In this document: one piece after another, positions 1 to 10,491 of the stretch
Numbering within the stretch: position 1 is the stretch's first letter
Layout of the letters: the number at the start of each line of letters is the position of its first letter
NCBI RefSeq assembly: GCF_033473495.1
Contig: NC_088935.1
Location: 3,782,001 to 3,846,000, forward strand
Direction of reading: 5' to 3'
DNA from: Cercospora beticola
Taxonomy: Eukaryota; Ascomycota; Dothideomycetes; Mycosphaerellales; Mycosphaerellaceae
Length of the DNA stretch: 64,000 nt
The notes under the pieces: model-generated
Database searches by the model: none
The model's input: only the letters and a program-made list of their open reading frames with translations
What the model was told of the DNA's origin: nothing
Made by a program: the position numbers and the translations under genes

Positions 1-275
1 GCGAAGCGGGAAGTGGGCATGAGAGTCAGAAGATCTTGCGGAGTAGAGATAGTGTCTCCAATCGCGTCTCCGCCAAGCCGGTGAGCGAAGTAGTCGTTGA
101 TGGCTCTCATACGAGCCTTGTGCACATTCTGTTCATTCCAGCTATCCGGAACAACGGCAGTCTCAATCTTCTCCACCAGGATAGGCAGTAAAGACATGTT
201 CCTTGCAAAGACTGTCTGTCGGTATTGGTCCAGAGCATGCTGAATGCTCGCTTTTCGCGAATCGTCTAAAGTCAT
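1..275 (-). CDS. 5' end of an unidentified protein gene, cut by the window edge
   Basis: Reading the minus strand from an ATG at 275-273 gives 91 uninterrupted codons to the window edge. The protein starts MTLDDSRKAS and continues with a mostly helical, charged sequence (for example VEKIETAVVPD and NDYFAHRLGGD). No signal peptide, membrane segment or catalytic motif is visible, and I do not recognise the family. The open frame, normal amino-acid composition and well-placed ATG support a real gene whose body lies left of the window. No splice site is needed in the visible part. Its promoter must lie in the gene-poor DNA to the right. Confidence 0.6.
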   Translation of the reverse strand, partial: MTLDDSRKASIQHALDQYRQTVFARNMSLLPILVEKIETAVVPDSWNEQNVHKARMRAINDYFAHRLGGDAIGDTISTPQDLLTLMPTSRF

Positions 276-1450
276 GGTGAGTAGAATCTTTGCGTTCTCA
301 AGCAATTGCAGACATTGCAATGGCAGCAAGCAAACACTTTGTTATATCCACGCCACCACCGGTGAGGCCTCCACAGCCAGTGGCATTGACCCACTGTAGG
401 CTGCAATGCGCTAAAAGACAGCTCCCACAGGCGCTTTGCCTAGCTCGGCGCGATCCAAACACAAATCTGTGGACAGATCAACAACACTCACTCTTTTTGA
501 GCTCACGGCCGTCCTGTGAAATCGAATATTGGCCAGACTGATAGCTATGTCTAGACAGCTAAGCCTCTGGCAAAGCGCGTATATCCTCACCATCTTGAGT
601 ACCCTCATCGTTTCGCTGTCATCGAATTCCATCATCCGCATCTTCAACTCATCACTCACCTCTGGACACGAGATTGTTCAGACATCTGCTGAGTGTAGAG
701 ACGTTCCTGCCTGTCATGACTTCACTCTTTGGAGCTACTCACCCCGGGAAGCACGTGGAGGTGCAGGCAGATCGCGCGGCGGTACAGCCATGCTCTCCAT
801 GGACTGAACAGTGTCCATGGTCTCGTCTTCTTCGAAGGTGTCCAAGAATATTGTGCTTGTCGCGAAGCTGTCTCCCTCTGCTATAGCCAGCTCAACAGCT
901 CATCTTGAACTGGCTCTTCATATGCCACGCTTGCACCCAAGACTCGCTGTCCCTCGGTTAGGACCTGCTCTTTCACTCATGGCGTGAGCAGAACCGGGCG
1001 CCTGGGGGCGCACGACTGCTCGGTCGTTCAAATTACTGGCAGCGTAAATACTGACCGATCTTCGTGATTCGTATGCGAGGTCGAGGGCGTCTCGGAGACA
1101 GCTTGTTTCGCTGGTTGCGGAGGCAGAGCGGCAATGCGAGTCTTATCAGCGTGCGGGAATATTGGTTCTTAGCTGTATCAGCGCGATCCGCCAGACACTG
1201 ACTGTCGGTCACGTTCGCGCGCGGTAACGTTTGTCTTCAAGTTGGGTCAGTCTTGGTGGAGTTGGAATTTGGCATGTGTCCGCACAGGCCAGCCTCATCA
1301 ACGCGTCTGACGCGATTGCCTTTGACACGAACTTCTTCAACCTCAACTTTTCAACATACATGTACCACATTTCCCTTCTCCGGTGGCACTGCCATTGCAT
1401 CACACTCACTCCCCTTCCCGCATTAGCACAGCTATTGCGTCTCCCTGCAC

Positions 1451-1754
1451 AACAGCATGGCTGTTACATGTACTCAATCTGCACATCAACAAAGTCTGAC
1501 TTTGTTCCTCCCTTCGCACCAGCACACAACAGCATAGCTGTTATTTCACCTGCACACCAGCAGAGTCTGACTCTGTACCTTCCTCTGCACCTGCGCACTA
1601 ACAGAGTCTGACTCTGTAGCTCCCTCTACACCTGCACACCAGCAGAGTCTGACTCTGTACCTCACTCTACTCCAGCACACAACAGCACAGCTGTCGTTCT
1701 CCTCAAACAGCCTGGCTGTTGTTTCACTGCACGTCGACAGAGTCTGACTCTGTC
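1451..1754. repeat. Cluster of nine short near-perfect palindromes of two families
   Basis: Family A has arms AACAGC and GCTGTT around a 3-nt centre, at 1451-1465, 1528-1542, 1682-1694 (one pair shorter) and 1706-1720. Family B has arms ACAGAGTC and GACTCTGT around a single T, at 1561-1575 and 1643-1657 (7-bp arms), 1601-1617 (8-bp) and 1736-1754 (9-bp). The B member at 1488-1506 has AAAGTC and GACTTT, so both arms changed together. Order is A B A B B B A A B. The DNA between is C-rich on the plus strand with recurring CACCTGCACACCAG-like text. Each could form a hairpin, or bind a dimeric protein; family B contains TGACTC, the core of a bZIP (CPC1/Gcn4-type) half site. Confidence 0.75.
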
Positions 1755-3915
1755 GTTCCGGGTCTCCGCGAGTAGCACGTTTGCAATGTGAGGATAATCT
1801 GGCTTGCACACAAGTAAAGGTCCACAGCATCAAATGTCGTTACCAGGAAACCTGGGGGCCGAAAGGTTTGTAATTCTCTTACGAAGAGACTGCAAGCCCG
1901 CCCCATCACTTCTTGGCTGGTATCAGTTGGGCCGTGGAGGGGTGAGCATCGAGAAATACGCAGTCGAAGAGGGTAGTGATATGCGATGCGGTGTGGAAGA
2001 AGGAAAACGAAATGTGCGAAAGATGCTCTCGACGACAGCGTACCCTGTCTTTTCAGTCATCAGACTGCTGCGCTCAGGTCAACTCTTGCAGTCAGAGATG
2101 CCTCGCGAGGACACACTACGATATCTATCTGCACCGAGCACGTTCCTTGGAGGACACGGCTCGAAGCGATCAAGACATCACGTCCATACCGACATTTTGC
2201 AAAAATGGTGCTCGAAGAATACCCAGACGTGAGCGCGTCTTTTTCCCACTCTTGCAGTTGGTGCTGCTTGGATCTGAAAGAGCCCGAAACGGTTTTCGCA
2301 CGGTTGGCTCAAGAAGTGATTTATGATATTCAGTTGCGCATACTTTGCTTGTAATTTGGACTCTGCTGGCTTGGCTTTTCGTCGCCATCTACACCGAACG
2401 ATAATCCTCATTGCCATTATTCTCAAGCTGAGTGTCCCAACATCTTGTCGTCGTCCATCTCGACAGACAACGCAGACCGCACGTGTACAAACAACTCGAA
2501 AAGGCAAGAGCCCTCCAAAGGCTCTTCGCATGCAAGCGAACGCCCGATGATGTAGGTGTCGCCTCCCCGCAAGCACGCAAAAGCTCCGTGGCGCGGTACA
2601 AGGCAGGTCAAGCGCTGTGCAAACGTGTATCGGACCCAGACAAGCCTGTGTAACTCTGCTGCCTCCGCGGAGGGAAGCTATAGAGGTTGATGGTAGGTTA
2701 GCGCTTATAAGTCATGGCAAGTCTTGGTATTTTCCGCTCTCCGAGGACGCTTTTCTTGCCGGTTTTGGTCGGGACAAGTTCGTTTGCGACTTTCAGAGCA
2801 AAAGATCGGCAGATCGAGGAACACGTGGGTATATGGTTTTCTGGGGCAAGCTCTACTTTGGAAGAGCAGCTCATCTAGTGGGCTAGTGTTCACTGCTGAC
2901 TGTCAGTAGGGCAGTGCCAGCGAAAGAGAGGGAGCAGAGTACAAGCTCAACACGTGGCATGGACGTCCTTGTTCTCAAAAAGATACGATATATTGTGCTT
3001 CTCACCTTGCCAAGGGCGGTGTTGGCAGTCTTCCATCTGGCCGCGTGGTGCGGCGATTCTTCAATGCCACCTAGCATTCTTCGACGCTTGGCATCTCACG
3101 GTGCACCATTGTTAGTTGCAATTTTTGCAGTCGTTGGGGGTCGCGACCAGGCACGGCGAAACGTCTTGAGCCCAGATGTAGCAATATCAGGTCCGAACAA
3201 ACCGCACTGGTCGTCTCAGAGAGAGACAGAATACGCATGGGAATAGCCGGGGGCCACAGTCTTTGCGGATGGAGGTCCGCCACTTCTCCCGCCGCCCGTC
3301 ACGGTGCCCAAACGAGCCTTAGATGCCAGAATGACAGTAGAGCAGGAAGTATTCCACTTATTAGCCAAGATGATGGAGACTGCAGATGCGTGTTCAGCCT
3401 TATCACCAGCCTATCCAGTATGTTCACCACGTGGTGAAGCATTTCCGTGAGAGACGTCATTGAGACCGTACGAGCCGCGGAAAGGAGGCAAACATGCATG
3501 CAATTCTTCGATCCTGTCCGGAGACTGTCTCTCACTGGTGAGGCAGTGCTGGGCTGACGCGCGTCTGGCCACATGCAGGGCGGTCCACGCGGCCTGAAGA
3601 GGGAGGTGTTTACGCTGACCTTGGCAGAAATGGGAGCGGAATGCCGAGCAATGGGACGAGCGGGATTTCTTGGACGTATCCCAAGACAATCCAAGTCCAG
3701 CGGAGTCTCTCGGCAACGCCAGGGGCGCTAGTACTGCGAGTCCCTCATCTCCGCGACCTTGGCACGCAGGGTGGCAGCTCCCGAAAAGCTCACCTCGGAA
3801 CGGTTTTTCCTGGAGGCCCATCGGTAGACCACCCGCTGGATCTCAACGAGCGTGCTGCTCCAGTGTATACATTACTGATCGCGTCGCTGATGTCGTTGTC
3901 TATCTCCTAGGAAGA

Positions 3916-3921
3916 TGTGAA
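3916..3921 (+). promoter_or_regulatory. Single PacC-type hexamer GCCAAG
   Basis: GCCAAG matches the GCCARG consensus recognised by PacC. It lies about 770 bp upstream of the pacC start. A further match on the opposite strand (CCTGGC) lies at 4133-4138. Single hexamers occur often by chance, so these two are weak without the paired sites nearer the gene. Confidence 0.3.
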
Positions 3922-4294
3922 GCGAGCCAAGCACAACCTAGGTTGCTGGTGAGCTGAACTGATTGAGGCGCTAAAAGGTACACAGTGCTACGGAGCATCC
4001 CCGCTTCCGAGAGATCGCGAGCTGTGCTGCGCCTTCCTGTCATCCCGTGACATGCAGTCTTTTGTCCTGCTTTCTGCTCAAAGGCGACGTGGCCGAGTAG
4101 GATAAGTCGGAGGTGATGCCGTCGGAGAATGGCCTGGCAAATGTCGTATTGTCTGTTCTGATCTGCTCTCGTGGCCGCAGAATGGCGGCACAACACGTGC
4201 GAGCAGGCTGCGGTGGGTAGGCTCGGAAGCGATGATAATCTGCAGCCCGCTCGACGCACTTAGGTTTGCCGTGCTGCCCAGACCGCCGAGCAGA

Positions 4295-4307
4295 CTTGGC
4301 AGCCAAG
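4295..4307. promoter_or_regulatory. Inverted pair of PacC-type sites, CTTGGC-A-GCCAAG
   Basis: Two GCCARG hexamers face each other with one base between them, 390 bp upstream of the pacC ATG. PacC/Rim101 proteins bind GCCARG. An inverted pair this tight is unlikely by chance and suggests that PacC controls its own gene. Function is inferred. Confidence 0.5.
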
Positions 4308-4656
4308 ACCAGCCAGTAAGAAACGGAGCGGAGTTGAGGCTGGAAGAAAGACAGCAAGATTGGGCGGTCCCCGTTTCGCGTGCGCCCTCTGCCCTCGCGC
4401 GGGTCTGCCTTGACGTTCTGCTCGGCGGCCCTTTCCTTATAGCTTTGCCCACCCCCGGAAAGTCTTGGTGTCCGCTCTTGCCTCTTCCGCCGACCTTTCG
4501 ACACTCCCATATCCAACAACCACGCTTGCTCTGCATTTGCAACACGTGGTGAACCGGTCTTCCAAGGCTTGATCATTCACCCATCCACCAGAGCGCGGTC
4601 GATTGTTTGTGCAAGTTCGACTGTGCTTCACTCGCGACTTTCTTAAAGGCCCTCGT

Positions 4657-4672
4657 CTTGGCCTTTGCCAAG
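4657..4672. promoter_or_regulatory. Second inverted pair of PacC-type sites in the pacC leader
   Basis: CTTGGC and GCCAAG are separated by CTTT and end 22 bp before the pacC ATG at 4695. At this distance the pair probably lies in the transcribed leader or at the transcription start, where a bound protein would hinder rather than help transcription. This placement is visible; the regulatory reading is inference. Confidence 0.5.
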
Positions 4673-4694
4673 CAGCAGCATCAAGATCACCACA

Positions 4695-6840
4695 ATGGAC
4701 GCTTCCTCTGCCCCTCAGACGGTGAGCAAACACAACTGTCGCGCACATCCGCAACCACCACTGACATGGCCAATTTTGCAGGTCGCGCAAGCCGTGCAAG
4801 CCGCGACGCAACAGGCACAAGCTGCCGCTGCCGCGCCTTCGCCATCCGTGCAAGCACCAGTGCAGAGCACGCAGTCTTCCACCATCGACAACCTCACCTG
4901 CCAGTGGCAAGGCTGCGGTGAGCGATGCGACAGTGCTGAGGCTCTCTACGTAAGTTGACTTGTGTCGCGCGACGTATGCGACCGCGACGCGACCAGCAGA
5001 CTAACAACACGCGCAGGACCACGTCTGCGAACGCCATGTCGGTCGCAAGAGCACCAACAACCTCAACTTGACCTGCCAGTGGGGCGCCTGCAGGACTACC
5101 ACCGTCAAGCGCGACCACATTACCTCTCACATCCGAGTCCACGTTCCCCTCAAGCCACATAAGTGTGACTTCTGCGGCAAGGCCTTCAAGCGTCCTCAGG
5201 ATTTGAAGAAGCATGTCAAGACCCACGCTGACGACAGCGTGTTGATGAACTCTCCTCAGCACGGTGCTGGCCGCAGCGGAAGCGGCAGCATTGGCGCACA
5301 GAATGGCAAGCGTAAGCATATCGCGTTGCGATCGCGTCGCGAATCCACAAGCTAACTGTTTCCAGCATCTTCCTACTATGGTGCCGGCGGCCACGACTCG
5401 ATGAGCAACCCATACCCATCCTACCAGCCTGGTATTCCAAACGGTGCCAACGGTGGCTCATACCCACAACAGGCCGGTGCCCAGTACGCCGGCTACGGCT
5501 CCGTCAACTACCCAAACAGCTCCGCACTCGCCGACATTCAGAGCATGGACACTAGGAGACGAGCGATCGAGGCGCTCAACGACTTTTTGGGAGATATCAA
5601 GCGTCGCGCGATCGACCCAAGCAGCTACTACGATGTTGGACACCGACTTCAGCAGGGCAACGCACTCCCTCTTCCCGTCGGCGGCGGTGGCTACAACACT
5701 GGTTATAACAACAGCGGTGGATACAGCGGTGGCTCCAGCGGCTTCAATGCCGCCAGCTTCCTGGACTCCTTTAGCAACGGAGGCGGCATGGGCGGCGGCG
5801 GCAGCGGTCCTCACGGCAGCGTCGCTACCCACGGATACTCTCTTCCACTGCCAAACGCTCGCACTAAGAACGATCTTCAGGACATTGACCGCTTCCTTGA
5901 ACAGCTTCAGGCCACTGTCTACGAGACTAGCAAGGGCTACGAGTCTGGCAATGCCGCTGCCGCTGCTGGTGTGCAACAACCAGGTCTCCACTCTCAGTTC
6001 ACCGGTGACTTCGGCTTGGGTGGCCACCAGGCTCAATACCGCTCCAGCCACAGCCCACCAAACTTCCAGAACCATCTTGGTAGCTCCGGTGCCATGAGCA
6101 GCGGCTCCAGCATGCACGGCGTGACCTCCGCCTCATCTGCACTCGACACCCCAGCTCTCACTCCAGCATCTGTATCCTCATACACCAGCTCCGGCCACTC
6201 ACCCATGAGCAGCCACGGCCGTGCCAGCTTCGGCAGCGCCGCAGGCAACATGTACCCAAGTCTTCCAGCTGTCACTGGAATGTCTGACCTCGGCTCCGGT
6301 TACCCAACTACTACCTCTGCTCCTGCATCTGGTCTCGCCTCCGGCTTTGAAGGTCTCGATGGTCGCCGCTACAGCGGAGGCCGCCTCCAGCGCCAAGCGC
6401 CAGAGACCAAGACCGAGGACACCGAGATGGCTGATGCCGACGATGGAAGCCGCACACCAAAGGCTTCGGACTCCAAGCGACCCAAGAGCAAGGGGAACAG
6501 TACTATCGATCCTGCTCTCCGCGGTGAGGACGGCGCTGGTAGCGATAGCGCATCCACCCCAGCTGCTCAGTCAGAAGGTGCCGATGACAAGCGTCAAGAG
6601 GAGTGGGTGGAGAACATCCGTCTCATTGAAGCTCTCCGCAAATGGGTTGCCGATCGTCTTAAGAGCGGCGACTTCGAGGAGGAATCCGGCGCGGCCAAGG
6701 AGGGCGCCGAGGAGAAGCAAGTCAGCGCCGACAGGATGGTCGAGGACAAGCTTACCGCAGCCTTTGAGCAACAGCGACAAGAGGAGGCTGCGAGCAAGCA
6801 GGAGGAGGCGAAGTACCCCAGTCTGCCCACCGCAGCTTAG
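4695..6840 (+). CDS. pacC: pH-response zinc-finger transcription factor PacC/Rim101
   Basis: Master regulator of ambient-pH response; it is activated by proteolysis under alkaline conditions and binds GCCARG. Four exons (4695-4721, 4782-4949, 5017-5311, 5366-6840) give 654 residues, close to the Aspergillus protein. Introns are 60, 67 and 54 nt. Three C2H2 fingers are complete: C49/C54/H67/H72, C85/C90/H103/H107 and C115/C118/H131/H135. The rest is rich in Ser, Gly and Gln, with a basic RPKSKG patch and an acidic, charged C-terminal part. Two YPSL motifs, at about 460-463 and 647-650, fit the YPx(L/I) sites through which PalA binds either side of the signalling-protease site. The first intron is a multiple of three and would also read through, so its removal is inferred from GTGAGC, CTGAC and TTTTGCAG signals. 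The ATG sits in CACAATGG. Confidence 0.96.
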
Positions 6841-8077
6841 ATTGCACGTCAGCCATTGTGCAATGCTTGACGACGTTGACGAGGCGCAAGAGGCGTTGTG
6901 GGAAGATATCGAGCGGCAGCTCTGTCTGGAACACTGGGTGGACGAGGATGTGTTTCATCATCAGTCATGTATGATTTCGCCCTCAAGGGCATGAAGGCGT
7001 TTGGGTTCCTCAGTATGAATTAGATGCTATCACGCTTCGAATGCACGTCATTTCCACTTCACTTCACCTGTGTACAACAAGTCTCCATGAAACGAATGAG
7101 ATGCTGAAGGACGCTGGCACATATATCCAAACATCGCCGATACTGACAAGCTATGATTGCGCTATTTCCATAGCATCGCCAAGGCTGCTGGGCATGTTCC
7201 AGCGACTCTCCGTTGTTTTAGTCGCTCTCTTGGCTTCGTGAGACGCACAAAATGCGCCGTGTGCGCGTGGCTCGAACTTATGCCCCTGCATATCCTTTCA
7301 GGAGATACGAACCACGCCTCATGCCCCACGGCTCCCCATTTGTGAAGCTATTGCTCTTACATACAGCTTTCTTGCTTACATTGGAGGATTCGCTACGCTG
7401 AGGCTGAATCGGCTCTTAGTCATGGTTGTTGTCGCGGGTTGTCTTGAAGCTTATGCGACGCCGGACTCTGACGGCAGAGTTCAGTCTGAGGACAGCATCC
7501 TGGATGGAAGTGTCACACGGCACGCGTTGCGATCGCGTCTGGAATGTGCACAATCACCGTCAGCATGGCTGGTGTGCAACGTGGTGCACCGTGCCATGCC
7601 TGTCTCGAGGCTTGTAGGCATCAGGCTGCAATGCTCAAGAACTGTTTGGTGAACGGCGAGATCAGCGTTGTCTGGACGTCACCGTCACTTGGCGCCCGTT
7701 GTAGAGTGGGTAAACTGAAGGAAGGAGAGTGAAAGGAGAAGTTGCGATCTTCACTTGACACTGCCCCATCTCACCTGCAGACAAACGCGAGTGGTTTAGA
7801 AGTGACAAACAAGCACGACATCGCTGCTTACAATTTTTAGATCGTCTCTTGGCCCCAAGCACAACTCAGCAAGGTTCCAGGTTCCACGGTTTCACCCAGC
7901 CGTCGGGGGATAGGCCATTGATTACTTGAAGCTGCGCGAGCCCGTGTTCACTCTCACACGCTGCCCGCTTGCCGACAGAAGCTCACCTCTCCAGCTTGTG
8001 GAAACTCACTCATTGTTGCTCATTTTTCACCTTAATGGTCATAGCCTGACAAACCCCGCTTCGACAGCACATTCATC
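6841..8077. other. Intergenic region between pacC and the superoxide dismutase gene
   Basis: It holds the pacC 3' end and the dismutase promoter. No convincing reading frame or RNA gene is seen. A small inverted repeat (ACTCTG-ACGG-CAGAGT) lies at 7465-7480 but stands alone. Confidence 0.6.
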
Positions 8078-8904
8078 ATGGTCCGATTCACAGATCTTTC
8101 CATTCACGCTCTGGCAGCTTGTCTCATGAGTTCCGCGCAAGCACGCGTCGACCACGTTGCAAACGGGTGAGTGGGAGGACTTTTTTTGACTTCATCCATA
8201 TGAAAGGAGGACATTTGTGCTGACGCAATGACTCCAGCCTTAACGCACGTCAAACAGACATGGCTGCCGCCTACTCTCTCCCACCGCTAGGCTACGCCTA
8301 TGACGCCCTCGAGCCATACTTCGACAAGGAGACGATGGAGATTCACTACACCAAGCACCACCAAACCTACGTCAACAACCTCAACAACCTGCTCAAGGAC
8401 AACGAGCTCTCCACCCTCGCAGTCGACGATCTGGTCATCAGACTCGCCGAAGTCCAAGACCAGATCCCATCAGTCAACCGCACCGGTGTCCGCAACAACG
8501 CCGGCGGCCACTCCAACCACAGCTTCTTCTGGAAGCAACTCAAGCTCAACACCACCCTCGAAGGCGACCTCAAGGAGGCAATCGACAAGAACTTCGGCAG
8601 CTTCGAGGAGTTCCAGAAGCAATTCGAGAAGGCCGCCACAAGCGTTTTCGGCTCTGGCTGGGCTTGGTTGGTGCACCAGGAGGACGGCACGCTCAAGGTT
8701 GTGTCTACCGCAAACCAGGACTCACCATTGATGGGCAAGCAAATCGCAGGCGCTGAGGGAACTCCGATCATTGGCCTCGATGTCTGGGAGCACGCTTACT
8801 ACCTCAAGTACCAGAACCGCCGCCCAGACTACATCAAGGCGTACTGGAGCGTGGTCAACTGGGAGTTTGCTGGCCAGCGCTACTCTGAGGTGAAGAAGTG
8901 TTAG
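8078..8904 (+). CDS. Probably secreted manganese superoxide dismutase of bacterial type
   Basis: Converts superoxide to hydrogen peroxide and oxygen. Two exons, 8078-8166 and 8238-8904, joined over a 71-nt intron (GTGAGT, CTGAC, CCAG), give 251 residues. Exon 1 encodes [22 protein letters not shown], written here only as a start followed by a short hydrophobic stretch ending S-A-Q-A, which fits a signal peptide better than a mitochondrial presequence. Metal ligands are H66, H124, D211 and H215; Q190 in NQDSPL marks the Mn type. The domain reads very like Escherichia coli SodA (for example [46 protein letters not shown]) rather than the usual mitochondrial fungal enzyme. An ATG at 8260 could give a cytosolic form without exon 1. 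It converges on the ALKBH6-like gene, with 134 bp between stops. Confidence 0.93.
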
Positions 8905-9038
8905 ATGCGGGCAGGCGATTCCCCACACCACTTTTCTTGTATGTTCTTGGACAGTAATTTTGCGTCCATGGTCTGACTCGATGAGTTGGCAACATAGCGG
9001 CATCAGTTTGGAATAAATCAAAACTGCACATACCAAGG

Positions 9039-9837
9039 TCAACCTTTGGGCTTGCCGAAGATCTTACTGCCAATCGTGGACACTTTCTTCACGTCCCGAT
9101 ATGTCAGACTGATCCTCGTTGTTCGCGTATTCTTGCCTTCATTCTCTTCCAGCACGCTCCGATCACCCAGTAATTCCCAATTCGCCACCGTTTGCGCATT
9201 CAGGTTCTCATCTTCTGTGACTTCTGCGATTCCGTGCAATGTCTCCACATACGCTTCACCAGTCGTGACGAGAAGCGAACGCGGTTCTTGGAAGATCCGC
9301 CAGGACTGAACTCCTTCATTGGCTCCATCTGCATCACCAGTTCCAGTCTCCTCGCCCTTTCCACTCTTTGCCTTGACATCCAACACCAAACTCCCACCCA
9401 GACTCACTGTCGCCACAACAGGCCAGTATGCCGGCCCGTCTTCATGAGGCATGATGCCTTGTCCGGGTAGATACTCATTTATGAGGCAGTGGTTGATTCC
9501 ATGAGGTGCACCTTCGAACAACTCTCCCAGATTGTGGATGCGGTCGACGACGGGATCCTTCAGCCATGTGGGGAGACAAGTGTTGGTTACTAACGTATTG
9601 GTCGCTGTGAGTCTTGCTGGAAGGGTTTGCAGGCGGCGGTGGGTTAGGGTTATCCAGCGATTGGAGGGAATCTGTAGTGGTGGTCAGGTTTGGTGAGCTG
9701 GAACTGAACTGGGATGTCTTGAGGAGAGGCATGTTGTTTTTTACCTGTGAGAGGATGTAGACTTCTTCTTCAGGCGTGATGAAGTTGGGAATGTAGTACA
9801 TTGAAGGTGGGACGCCGGTTATGCGTGCTGATTCCAT
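9039..9837 (-). CDS. AlkB-family Fe(II)/2-oxoglutarate dioxygenase, ALKBH6-like
   Basis: Oxidative dealkylase fold; ALKBH6 proteins are linked to nucleic-acid repair, but the substrate here is not known. Two exons on the minus strand, 9837-9745 and 9671-9039, with a 73-nt intron (donor GTAAAA, branch CTGAC, acceptor TACAG), give 241 residues, the length of human ALKBH6 (about 238). The N-terminus has IPNFITPEEE, followed after the splice by RWITLTHRRLQ. Iron ligands fit H107-x-D109 (in MPHEDG) and H177 (in ETLHGI). The R-x5-R pair in RISLTYR fits 2-oxoglutarate binding. The splice restores the family pattern that the unspliced frame would break. It is divergent from the parvulin gene. Confidence 0.9.
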
Positions 9838-10060
9838 GTTTGCGGTTTGACAATTACTGCTTGTCCTTATTCGTGCTCATCGCTTCCTATCGTGCCTTCC
9901 GGTCCGTAGTCAGAAACTTGCAACTTCTCGATTGTGTTGTTGTGTTGTTGTCTGTTCGGCAGCTCCAAAATGGCGGGACGTGTGCTTGCTTGCCACAAAA
10001 TCGGCTTCGCTTTCCCCCTCCATCTCCAAACTTCACATTGCCACTTGCTTGACCACGAAC
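9838..10060. promoter_or_regulatory. Divergent promoter between ALKBH6-like and parvulin genes
   Basis: Only 223 bp separate the two start codons, so both leaders and both promoters must lie here. A TTGTGTTGTTGTGTTGTTG tract at about 9930-9950 is the only obvious feature. No clear TATA box is seen. Confidence 0.6.
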
Positions 10061-10491
10061 ATGGCACCAAAAGGCAAAGGCGGCGACAAGGGCAAAGGCA
10101 AGGATACAAAAGATGACAAAGGCGGTGGTAAAGCCAAATCTGGCGCGCAAACCATCAACGTTCGTCACATCCTCTGTGAAAAGCACGCGAAGAAAGAGGA
10201 GGCTTTGGCGAAGATCAACGCAGGAGCCAAGTTCGACGATGTAGCGCGAGAGTTCTCGGAGGACAAGGCGCGGACTGGTGAGTTGCACACTGTCTCTTTG
10301 CTTTGATCTGTCTCCGAAGACTTACACTGTTCCCAGGTGGCGCGTTGGGATGGAAAACGAAGGAAGCCCTTTTGCCGGAGTTCTCAGCTGTAGCTTTTGA
10401 TCTGGCAGCATCAACAACGGCTAAACCGGTCATCGCCGAGTGCAAGACGACAGAAGGCTACCACATCATCATGGTGGAGGGGCGGAAATAG
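10061..10491 (+). CDS. Par14-type parvulin peptidyl-prolyl isomerase
   Basis: Catalyses cis-trans isomerisation of prolyl bonds; the Par14/PIN4 group acts in ribosome biogenesis and chromatin in other eukaryotes. Two exons, 10061-10277 and 10337-10491, with a 59-nt intron (GTGAGT..CCCAG), give 123 residues, close to human Par14 (131). The first 30 residues are Gly/Lys-rich and basic ([14 protein letters not shown]), as in the family. The parvulin domain follows: [28 protein letters not shown] and the C-terminal [11 protein letters not shown]. There is no WW domain, so this is not the Pin1 type. Confidence 0.95.

Larger units (their letters stand above)
276..4694. other. Gene-poor stretch upstream of pacC
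   Basis: About 4.4 kb with only short overlapping frames on both strands, none of which joins into a recognisable protein. It holds the promoter of the partial gene at the left edge, the palindrome cluster at 1451-1754 and the PacC-type sites near pacC. Base composition is like that of the neighbouring genes, with no sign of RIP. A long untranslated leader or a noncoding transcript is possible but not shown by the sequence. Confidence 0.6.

Noticed and set aside
1451..1754. CRISPR-like array
   Set aside because: Repeat spacing is irregular, the units belong to two families and are palindromes of 13-19 bp without equal spacers, and the organism is a fungus.
4722..4781. Treating the first pacC intron as coding
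   Set aside because: It is a multiple of three and open, but has good donor, branch and acceptor signals, and its removal joins family-like text (SAPQT-VAQAVQ).
5444..6117. Long Ala/Thr-rich frames overlapping pacC on both strands
   Set aside because: They are out-of-frame readings of the repetitive Ser/Gly/Gln-coding part of pacC, with low-complexity composition.
8260..8904. Superoxide dismutase as bacterial contamination
   Set aside because: The upstream exon, fungal splice signals and flanking fungal genes in the same sequence argue that the gene is resident.
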